A stretch of 64,000 nt of DNA from Bradyrhizobium rifense (GTDB lineage Bacteria; Pseudomonadota; Alphaproteobacteria; Rhizobiales; Xanthobacteraceae): positions 62,001 to 126,000 of the forward strand of contig NZ_VSSS01000031.1 in NCBI RefSeq assembly GCF_008123425.1. The letters run 5' to 3'. The notes under the pieces were generated by a model, which worked only from the letters and a program-made list of their open reading frames with translations, was not told where the DNA came from and did not search any database. Positions 17,574 to 23,966 of the stretch are shown here, piece by piece. Position 1 is the first letter of the stretch, and the number at the start of each line of letters is the position of its first letter. Made by a program: the position numbers and the translations under genes.

Positions 17574-18359
17574 ATGCCGAAATTCGCCGCCAACCTCACC
17601 ATGCTCTTTAACGAGATGCCGTTCATCGACCGCTTTGCCGCGGCGAAGGCGGCGGGCTTTGCCGGGGTCGAATATCTCTTCCCCTATGATTTCGACAAGG
17701 CGCTTCTGCGCGAGCAACTCGAGGCGCACGGGCTGACGCAGGTTCTGCACAATCTGCCCGCCGGCAACTGGGCCGGCGGTGAGCGCGGCATCGCGATCAT
17801 GCCCGATCGTGCTGCCGAATTCCGCGACGGCGTGTTCCGCGCCATCGACTATGCCAAAGCGCTCGATTGCGAGCAGCTCAACTGCCTCGTCGGCATTGCG
17901 CCTGTGGATGCCGATCCGCGCGAGCTACAGGAGACGCTGGTCGGAAACCTCCGCTTTGCGGCCTCAACGCTGGCGCGCGAGAATATCAAGCTGCTGGTCG
18001 AGCCGATCAACACGCTCGATATTCCCGGCTTCTTCCTCAACGGCACCGAGCAGGCGGTGCAGCTGATCTCCGAGGTACGGTCGAACAATCTGTTCATCCA
18101 GTACGACATCTATCACATGCAGATCATGGAGGGCGATCTCGCCCGCACCATGCAGGAATATCTCCCGCAGATCGCCCATATCCAGCTCGCCGACAATCCC
18201 GGCCGCAACGAGCCCGGCACCGGCGAGATCAACTATCCCTTCCTGTTCCGCCATCTCGACGCGATCGGTTATCGCGGCTGGATCGGCTGCGAATACAAGC
18301 CGCTCACCACGACGCTGGAAGGCCTGTCCTGGCACGCCGCGCAGACTTTCGAGACTTGA
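17574..18359 (+). CDS. hyi: hydroxypyruvate isomerase
   Basis: The product is a 261-residue TIM-barrel (xylose-isomerase-like AP endonuclease 2 fold). It interconverts hydroxypyruvate and tartronate semialdehyde. The N-terminus MPKFAANLTMLFNEMPF and the later LLVEPINTLDIPGFFL, QYDIYHMQIMEGDL and GCEYKPL segments carry the acidic/His metal residues and are characteristic of Hyi. Start at ATG 17574, 11 bases after gcl. It is part of the same operon. Confidence 0.95.
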   Translation: MPKFAANLTMLFNEMPFIDRFAAAKAAGFAGVEYLFPYDFDKALLREQLEAHGLTQVLHNLPAGNWAGGERGIAIMPDRAAEFRDGVFRAIDYAKALDCEQLNCLVGIAPVDADPRELQETLVGNLRFAASTLARENIKLLVEPINTLDIPGFFLNGTEQAVQLISEVRSNNLFIQYDIYHMQIMEGDLARTMQEYLPQIAHIQLADNPGRNEPGTGEINYPFLFRHLDAIGYRGWIGCEYKPLTTTLEGLSWHAAQTFET

Positions 18360-18378
18360 GAATATAGCCACAGCGATG

Positions 18379-18523
18379 GTGCGCTCCCTCTCCCGCCTGC
18401 GGGGGAGGGCTGGGGTGGGGGTGTCTCCGCGATGGGGTTCGGCAAGATGCGCTGAATATCCCCCAGAGGACAGAGCCCCCACCCGGCGCTATGCGCCGAC
18501 CTCCCCCGCAAGCGGGAGAGGTG
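18379..18523. repeat. REP/BIME-like composite palindromic element
   Basis: The element starts GTGCGCTCCCTCTCCCGC and ends in CCCGCAAGCGGGAGAGGTG. Each end is a hairpin (CTCCC...GGGAG type) and the middle is GC-rich and non-coding. It closely resembles the element at 58936-59068, so both belong to one dispersed family. Here it sits between hyi and glxR in an otherwise tight operon. Confidence 0.75.
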
Positions 18524-18571
18524 CACCGCGTCCGTGGATCGACTTAGCCCAAAGCTAGAGGAACGAAAGAC

Positions 18572-19459
18572 ATGATCGACATCGGCTTCATCGGACTTGG
18601 CACCATGGGACGGCCGATGGCCGGCCATCTTCTGGCCGCGGGCCATCGCGTTCTCCTGCATGATGTGGCGCCGGTCGCGCGGGAGCTGATCGCAGCCGGT
18701 GGCGTCGCCTGCAAATCGGCCAAGGAAGTGGCGGAGGAGGCGGATGCCGTCATCATCATGGTGCCGGATACACCGCATGTGGAAGCCGTGCTGTTTGGCA
18801 AGGACGGCGTCGCGGGCGGCATATCCAAGGGCAAGATCGTGGTCGACATGAGCTCGATCTCGCCACTGGCGACCAAGGAGTTCGCGAAGAAGATCGAGGC
18901 GCTGGGCGCGGACTATCTCGATGCGCCGGTGTCGGGCGGCGAGGTCGGCGCCAAGGCAGCGAGCCTCACCATCATGGTCGGCGGGCCCGAGCGCGCCTTC
19001 GGCACGATGAAGCCGATCTTCGACAAGATGGGCAAGAACGTCACCCATGTCGGCGCCAACGGCGACGGCCAGACCACGAAGGTCGCCAACCAGATCATCG
19101 TCGCGCTGACGATTGAGGCGGTCAGCGAGGCGCTGCTGTTCGCGTCCAAGGCCGGCGCCGATCCCGCACTGGTGCGCAAGGCGCTGATGGGCGGTTTTGC
19201 CTCGTCGCGGATTCTCGAAGTGCATGGCGAGCGCATGGTGAAGCGCAATTTCGATCCGGGTTTCCGCATCGAGCTGCACCAGAAGGATCTCAATCTCGCG
19301 CTCGAAGGCGCGCGCGCGCTCGGCCTGTCGCTGCCGAGCACAGCGGTGGCGCAGCAATTGTTCTCGTCCTGCACCGCGCATGGCGGCAAGGGCTGGGATC
19401 ATTCGGCGATGGTGCGGGCGCTGGAACTGATGGCGGGCCACGAGATCGCCGCAGCCTGA
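18572..19459 (+). CDS. glxR: 2-hydroxy-3-oxopropionate (tartronate semialdehyde) reductase
   Basis: This is a beta-hydroxyacid dehydrogenase of 295 residues. It has the N-terminal NAD(P) motif GFIGLGTMGRPMA (residues 5-17), the substrate motif DAPVSGGEVGAKAAS (118-131) and the catalytic Lys170 with Asn173 in TTKVANQ. It reduces tartronate semialdehyde to D-glycerate, completing the gcl-hyi-glxR pathway. Start at ATG 18572 behind GAGGAACG. It is separated from hyi by a repeat element that may affect its expression. Confidence 0.94.
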   Translation: MIDIGFIGLGTMGRPMAGHLLAAGHRVLLHDVAPVARELIAAGGVACKSAKEVAEEADAVIIMVPDTPHVEAVLFGKDGVAGGISKGKIVVDMSSISPLATKEFAKKIEALGADYLDAPVSGGEVGAKAASLTIMVGGPERAFGTMKPIFDKMGKNVTHVGANGDGQTTKVANQIIVALTIEAVSEALLFASKAGADPALVRKALMGGFASSRILEVHGERMVKRNFDPGFRIELHQKDLNLALEGARALGLSLPSTAVAQQLFSSCTAHGGKGWDHSAMVRALELMAGHEIAAA

Positions 19460-19515
19460 ACTGTTACGCCGTAACACTCTTTCGGATTTGGCGCGTCTTT
19501 CGCCACGGGGGAACC

Positions 19516-19540
19516 GGAACAATGCTCCGGCCCCGCGGTT
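19516..19540 (+). promoter_or_regulatory. possible EcfG-type (general stress) promoter
   Basis: GGAAC at 19516-19520 and GTT at 19538-19540 are separated by 17 bases. This resembles the alphaproteobacterial general-stress consensus GGAAC-N16-17-(C)GTT, though the base before GTT is G. It lies 35 bases upstream of the next gene. Confidence 0.35.
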
Positions 19541-19574
19541 GAAGGCGCATCAACAAACACTGGAGAGTGTGGAC

Positions 19575-19958
19575 ATGAAGACCCGTCTTGCGATTTCGTT
19601 GGTTGCCGCGTCGCTGCTCGCGTCGAGTGCAGCCTTTGCCCAGTCGACGACCGAAGAGGGCGCCAGGAACGGTGCGCGCGCGGGCGGCGACGTCGGCGGT
19701 CCGGTCGGTGCGATGGTCGGCGGCACCGTCGGTGCTGCGGTTGGCGCGGGACTGGAAATTCCGAATGCGATCCTCGGCGGCATCCCGCGCGATGATTCCG
19801 TCGTGGTTCAGGAGCGCGTCGTGGTCGGCGAGCCGCTGCCCCCGACCGTGGTGCTGCGCCCCGTGCCGAACTACACCGAGTACCGCTATGCGGTCGTGAA
19901 CGATCGCCGCGTGATCGTCGAGCCGCGCACGCGCCGCGTCGTCAAGATCATCGACTGA
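19575..19958 (+). CDS. exported DUF1236-type glycine-rich protein
   Basis: The product has 127 residues from ATG 19575 behind GGAGAG. A signal peptide is clear: MKTRLAISLVAASLLASSAAFAQ with an AFA-Q cleavage site. The mature protein has a glycine-zipper stretch (GGPVGAMVGGTVGAAVGAG), suggesting membrane association or oligomerisation, then a DUF1236-like C-terminal domain (YRYAVVNDRRVIVEPRTRRVVKIID). It is probably periplasmic or outer-membrane associated. Such proteins are abundant in bradyrhizobia and their role is unknown. Confidence 0.8.
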   Translation: MKTRLAISLVAASLLASSAAFAQSTTEEGARNGARAGGDVGGPVGAMVGGTVGAAVGAGLEIPNAILGGIPRDDSVVVQERVVVGEPLPPTVVLRPVPNYTEYRYAVVNDRRVIVEPRTRRVVKIID

Positions 19959-19983
19959 TCGGCGCATCAGCGACTGGAATATA

Positions 19984-20017
19984 GGGCCCCGCGGAGTGAC
20001 GCTTCGCGGGGCTCTGT
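19984..20017. terminator. bidirectional terminator between convergent genes
   Basis: GCCCCGCG (19986-19993) pairs with CGCGGGGC (20005-20012) between the DUF1236 stop and the stop of the minus-strand decarboxylase subunit. Confidence 0.65.
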
Positions 20018-20033
20018 CGTCGATGATTGGACG

Positions 20034-20642
20034 TTAGAGCGGCTCGCGGACACCGAGGCCGTGCATGAAGCGCTCGCGGATCTGCACGGGATCCCTGCGG
20101 GTGGTGCCAACGCCGGGCTTGTCGTCGATGCGCAGCGCGATCAGGCTGGGCTCGTCAGCCGACATGGCCTCGTCGACCAGCCGTTCGAAATCCGCCTCGT
20201 CCGCGGCCCAGGCGCTGTTGGTGAGCCCCGAGGCCAAGGCGATGGCGACGAGGTCGGCGACACCGGCGGCCGGCGTCGGCTGCGCGCCGGTGATCTGGTA
20301 GATGCCGTTGTCCATCACGATCATGATCAGGTTTTTCGGCTTCAGCGCGGCGATGGTTGACAGCGCGCCGAGCTGCATCAATAGCGAGCCGTCGCCCTCC
20401 AGCGCAAAGACGCGACGGTCGGGCTGCGCCAGCGCCACGCCAAGGGCGATCGGGAAGGCGAGCCCCATGCTGCCGAGCATGTAAAAATTCTGCGGGCGGT
20501 GGCCGGCGGCCCAGAGGTCGAAATTGGTATTGCCGATGCCGCCGATCACCGCTTCCTCATGCTTGAGTTTTGCGATCAGGCGCTTCGTCACATCGAACCG
20601 GTTCATCACCTTGGTGTTGCGCGTATCCATAGCGGGGCTCAC
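20034..20642 (-). CDS. ThDP decarboxylase, beta (PP-domain) subunit, sulfopyruvate/phosphonopyruvate decarboxylase-like
   Basis: The product has 202 residues, starting at GTG 20642, which overlaps the stop of the partner gene by four bases (GTGA). It is a free-standing ThDP pyrophosphate-binding domain with GDGSLLMQLGALSTI...MDNGIYQ. This GDG-N26-N motif binds Mg-ThDP. The N-terminal RFDVTKRLIAKLKHEEAVIGGIGNTNFDLW segment matches the ComE-type subunit. It works only together with the alpha subunit encoded just upstream. The 2-oxoacid substrate is uncertain. Confidence 0.82.
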   Translation of the reverse strand: MSPAMDTRNTKVMNRFDVTKRLIAKLKHEEAVIGGIGNTNFDLWAAGHRPQNFYMLGSMGLAFPIALGVALAQPDRRVFALEGDGSLLMQLGALSTIAALKPKNLIMIVMDNGIYQITGAQPTPAAGVADLVAIALASGLTNSAWAADEADFERLVDEAMSADEPSLIALRIDDKPGVGTTRRDPVQIRERFMHGLGVREPL

Positions 20643-21205
20643 TTGTCGAAGGTCTTGCCGCCGGTGAGCAGCGGGTTGAGGATCAGCGCCACCGGCGCCT
20701 GCGTGGTGACGGCCTGCTTGATCGAGCGGTCGGTGATGAATTCGAGCTCGTCGAGCCGGGTGATGGTGTGGTGCTCCAGCGCCAGCGAATCCAGTACCGG
20801 GCGCATGGTGCGGCAGACTAGCGACTGGCCGTAATTGAACTCACCCAGCGTGCCGCGCTCGGAGACGAACATGATCAGCGGGATCTGGTAAGGCACCGCG
20901 AGCGAGGCGAGCGTGTTGGCGAGCGTTGCAAAGCCCGAGGTCTGCATCAGCACCGCGCCGCGCCGTCCGCCCATCCAGGCGCCCGAGACGATGCCGACGG
21001 CCTCTTCCTCGCGGGCGGTCGCAAAGGTCGTGAAGAAGGGATCGGCGTGCAAATTCTTGATCAGCGGGGTCAGCACCCGGTCGGGCACGTAGGGGATGAG
21101 ACTGATCTCGTTCCGCTTCAGGGTTTGCAGGACGATGCTGTGCCAGCTTCCGTCGCCGGACCCCGGTCCCGCCTGGGACGAGGTCTGCTGTTCCGCAATC
21201 GCCAT
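20639..21205 (-). CDS. ThDP decarboxylase, alpha (PYR-domain) subunit, sulfopyruvate/phosphonopyruvate decarboxylase-like
   Basis: The product has 188 residues from ATG 21205 behind GGGAGAA; an upstream in-frame ATG at 21307 has no site. It is a ThDP pyrimidine-binding domain, with the catalytic glutamate in the AREEEAVGIVSGAWMGG segment and the typical QTSGFATLANTLASL loop. In ComD/ComE sulfopyruvate decarboxylase and Ppd the same two domains occur split or fused. No sulfolactate or phosphonate genes are next to it; instead a D-2-hydroxyacid dehydrogenase is divergent from it. Confidence 0.82.
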   Translation of the reverse strand: MAIAEQQTSSQAGPGSGDGSWHSIVLQTLKRNEISLIPYVPDRVLTPLIKNLHADPFFTTFATAREEEAVGIVSGAWMGGRRGAVLMQTSGFATLANTLASLAVPYQIPLIMFVSERGTLGEFNYGQSLVCRTMRPVLDSLALEHHTITRLDELEFITDRSIKQAVTTQAPVALILNPLLTGGKTFDK

Positions 21206-21460
21206 CGCGTTCTCCCTTGTGCCGCGCAGGTTTCTTGGTCTTGACCATTGTCTTGGTCTTCGCGGCGGTCCGCCGAAACTTGACGGAGCGGGCAGGATTG
21301 TCAACATGCCCGGGCCGGCACCGTGATCTGCGCCAGACGGCCTGCCAAGGCCGGCACCGCCATGTCATAAGCGGGACAATGAGAAAACGGAGGGACGCAG
21401 GAACGGGGCGCGTATTGCGCTGACCTTGCGGGTCTCCATGAGAGAGCCGGAAGGGTCCTG

Positions 21461-22510
21461 ATGTCGGTCAACAGCAAGCGCGTCTTCTATGTCAAATACC
21501 TGGCCAACCCGATCTACATCGACATCCTGAAGGCACGGCCCGACGTCCGGCTCGACCGCATCGAGAACGACAGTCCCGAGGATTTTTACGCGCCGATCCT
21601 GAGCGCGGCCCATGTCTACCAGATCGGCGCCGCCCGCGACGAGCTGGCGCCGCATTTCCATGTCGACGCTGCCTTCCTGAAGCGCACGCCGAACCTGCTG
21701 CTGGTCTCGAGCAACGGCGCAGGCTTCGACCCCGTCGACGTCGAGGCCTGCACGGATGCGGGCGTGCTGGTCGTCAACCAGTCCGGCGGCAATGCCCATT
21801 CGGTGGCCGAGCACGCGCTGGCGATGATGCTGACCTTGTCCAAGCGGATCATCCAGTCCGACCGCCGCTTGCGCCGTGAGCCCAATGTCAACCGCAACGA
21901 GCTTGTCGGCAACGAGGTCGAGCACAAGACCGTCGGCATCATTGGGCTGGGCAATGTCGGCCGCCGCATCGCCGCACTTTGCAAGGGCCTGCTCGGCATG
22001 AAGGTACTGGCTTACGATCCCAACCTCACGGCCGAAGTGATGGCCGAGCGGGGCGGCGAGAAGGTCGAGCTCGACGAGCTGCTGCGCCGCGCCGATTTTG
22101 TCTCGATCTCCTGTCCGCTCGACAAGCGCAGCCGCAACATGATCAGCGTTCGCGAGTTCGGCCTGATGCAGCCGCACGCCTATTTCATCACCACGGCGCG
22201 CGGCTTCATCCACGACGAGGATGCTCTGCTCCAGGCGTTGCGCGACAAGCGCATCGCGGGCGCCGGCCTTGACGTCTGGTCCAAGGAGCCACCGCCGCCG
22301 GAGCATCCGCTGCTGCAGTTCGACAATGTGTTGGCGAGCCCGCACACGGCCGGCGTCACGATCGAGGCACGCCAGAACATGGGCCGCATCGCTGCCGAGC
22401 AGGTGCTGGGGACGCTCGACGGCAAAAGGCCGCCGCGCATCATCAATCCCGAAGTCTGGCCTGTCTATGCCGAGCGCTTCAAGCAGGCCTTTGGCGTGAC
22501 GCCAGGGTAG
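21461..22510 (+). CDS. D-isomer-specific 2-hydroxyacid dehydrogenase
   Basis: The product has 349 residues from ATG 21461 behind GGAAGGG. It has an N-terminal substrate domain, then the NAD motif VGIIGLGNVGRRIA, the catalytic Arg in TTARGFIHDEDAL and the catalytic His in ASPHTAGVTIEA. This is the D-3-phosphoglycerate/hydroxypyruvate/phosphonate dehydrogenase family. The long N-terminus (FYVKYLANPIYIDIL) is not that of SerA, and there is no ACT domain. Divergent from the ThDP decarboxylase pair, it may reduce or produce the same 2-oxoacid (inference). Confidence 0.85.
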   Translation: MSVNSKRVFYVKYLANPIYIDILKARPDVRLDRIENDSPEDFYAPILSAAHVYQIGAARDELAPHFHVDAAFLKRTPNLLLVSSNGAGFDPVDVEACTDAGVLVVNQSGGNAHSVAEHALAMMLTLSKRIIQSDRRLRREPNVNRNELVGNEVEHKTVGIIGLGNVGRRIAALCKGLLGMKVLAYDPNLTAEVMAERGGEKVELDELLRRADFVSISCPLDKRSRNMISVREFGLMQPHAYFITTARGFIHDEDALLQALRDKRIAGAGLDVWSKEPPPPEHPLLQFDNVLASPHTAGVTIEARQNMGRIAAEQVLGTLDGKRPPRIINPEVWPVYAERFKQAFGVTPG

Positions 22511-22611
22511 GGCGCGCGCCAGTCATTGGTTACCACGATCAAAATACAAAGCCGCGCATCTTATCGATGGTGTGAATGAACGCGTATGACTTGTCCTGTA
22601 AATCAGGTTCC

Positions 22612-23061
22612 ATGAGCATACTTTCGATTGCGACATCCGGACTTTCTGCTGCGAGCTTGCGCGTGAACGTGGCCGCGAGCAACATCGCCAATGTCAGCAC
22701 GACCGGCCCGCTACCCGCGTCAGGCGGATCGGGCACATCGGCCGGTGCCGGCAGTTCGAGCACGAGTTCGACTTATCCCGCGGCTTATGTGCCGTTGCGA
22801 GTCGATCAGGTCGACCAGTCGAGCGGCTCGACGCCAGGCGGTACGATCGCGACGGTGTCGACCGTTTCGCCGAGCTATACCGCACAATCCGACCCGAGCG
22901 CTCCCTTCGCAAACCAGGACGGCCTGGTCGCCGCGCCGAATGTCGATCTCGCCAGCGAGTTCGTTCAACTGGCGGCAGCAAGGTACAGCTTCATTGCCAA
23001 CGCGAAGGTGATTCAGGCCTATTCCGAAACGACAGAATCGCTGCTCGATATCAAGGCGTGA
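22612..23061 (+). CDS. short FlgC-like flagellar basal-body rod protein (orphan)
   Basis: The product has 149 residues from ATG 22612. The N-terminal rod signature SILSIATSGLSAASLRVNVA followed by ASNIANVST is the FlgB/C/G N-terminal helix. The C-terminal 40 residues (VDLASEFVQLAAARYSFIANAKVIQ, ending LLDIKA) form the matching C-terminal helix. The middle is a low-complexity Ser/Gly/Thr region rather than the usual rod domain. No other flagellar gene is near. An alternative start at 22576 lacks a ribosome binding site. Confidence 0.72.
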   Translation: MSILSIATSGLSAASLRVNVAASNIANVSTTGPLPASGGSGTSAGAGSSSTSSTYPAAYVPLRVDQVDQSSGSTPGGTIATVSTVSPSYTAQSDPSAPFANQDGLVAAPNVDLASEFVQLAAARYSFIANAKVIQAYSETTESLLDIKA

Positions 23062-23165
23062 TGGCTGACGGAGGAACCGTCGCCGGCTTTGATCTTCATC
23101 AAAATCTCTCTCCCCGGTTCGGGCTAAATGGGATTAGATTGCTGCCGGGGCAGCAGGGAGGTCCC

Positions 23166-23378
23166 ATGTCAACTTATGTCGTCAGGTTCATGAAGGACGT
23201 GCTCGGGGAGTACGGTCGGCAGAGCGAGGTCTGTCAGGGCGCGCTCGAGATCGACGCCGCCGACGAGGACGAGGCCAGGGAACGGGCGAAGGCGAGGTTT
23301 TGCAAAGACCAGGCGTTGCATCACTGGTCGCTGCATGCCGATCGCATCCACGTCAGAGCGGCTGACTTTCCCTCGTAG
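23166..23378 (+). CDS. small protein of unknown function
   Basis: The product has 70 residues from ATG 23166 with a strong GGGAGG site. It has a beta strand start (STYVVRFMKDVLG), an acidic centre (IDAADEDEARERAKARF) and a basic/His C-terminus (HHWSLHADRIHV). There is one pair of cysteines but no known motif. Composition and a good start argue that it is real. Confidence 0.55.
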   Translation: MSTYVVRFMKDVLGEYGRQSEVCQGALEIDAADEDEARERAKARFCKDQALHHWSLHADRIHVRAADFPS

Positions 23379-23381
23379 GGC

Positions 23382-23960
23382 CTAGCGCCCCTGCGCGGCG
23401 ACCGGCGGCGGCGCGGTGACGCCCGCGCCGAGCGAACGCTGCACCATGGCGGTATCGGACCAGCGGCCGTGCCGATAGGCAACGCCGCAGAGCAGGCCGA
23501 CGCGCGAAAATCCAAACTTCTCGTGCAGCGCCAGCGAGGGGGCGTTGTCGGCGTCAATATAGCCAATCATCTGACGGAAGCCGGCCGCGGCACACGCGTC
23601 GATTAGCTCCTGAAGCAGCAACCGTCCGACGCCGCGGCCGAGATGCTCGTGGTGGACGTAGATCGAGTGTTTGGCTGTGTAGCGATAGGCCGGGCGCTTG
23701 CGAAACAGCACCGCATAGGCATAGCCGACGACCTCGCCGCGATAGGTTGCGACCAGATGCGGCAGGCGGGTCTGCTTCAAATTCTTGCGCCGGTCGCGTA
23801 GATCGTCGGGCTCGGGCGCGCCGGTTCCCTCGACATCGCGCGACACGCCATTGCGGACGTGGTGGCGATAGATCGCCAGCATCGCCTCGATATCGCTCTC
23901 GCGTGACGGCCGGATCAGGACCGGCTCGTCATCGGGGCGTGCAATCGCTGTTTCGTTCAT
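23382..23960 (-). CDS. GNAT N-acetyltransferase, phosphinothricin-acetyltransferase (Pat/Bar)-like
   Basis: The product has 192 residues. It shows the Pat-type pattern: LIRPSRESDIEAMLAIYRHHV at the start, then the GYAYA strand, the long SIYVHHEHLGRGVGRLLLQELI acetyl-CoA motif (R-G-x-G-x-x-L), IGYIDADNAPSLALHEKFGF, and a C-terminal GRWSDTAMVQRSL. Such enzymes acetylate amino-acid analogues or methionine sulfone/sulfoximine. It starts six bases after the decarboxylase stop, so the two are probably one transcript; acetylation of the decarboxylase product or of its substrate is possible but speculative. Confidence 0.85.
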   Translation of the reverse strand: MNETAIARPDDEPVLIRPSRESDIEAMLAIYRHHVRNGVSRDVEGTGAPEPDDLRDRRKNLKQTRLPHLVATYRGEVVGYAYAVLFRKRPAYRYTAKHSIYVHHEHLGRGVGRLLLQELIDACAAAGFRQMIGYIDADNAPSLALHEKFGFSRVGLLCGVAYRHGRWSDTAMVQRSLGAGVTAPPPVAAQGR

Positions 23961-23966
23961 CGGTGC

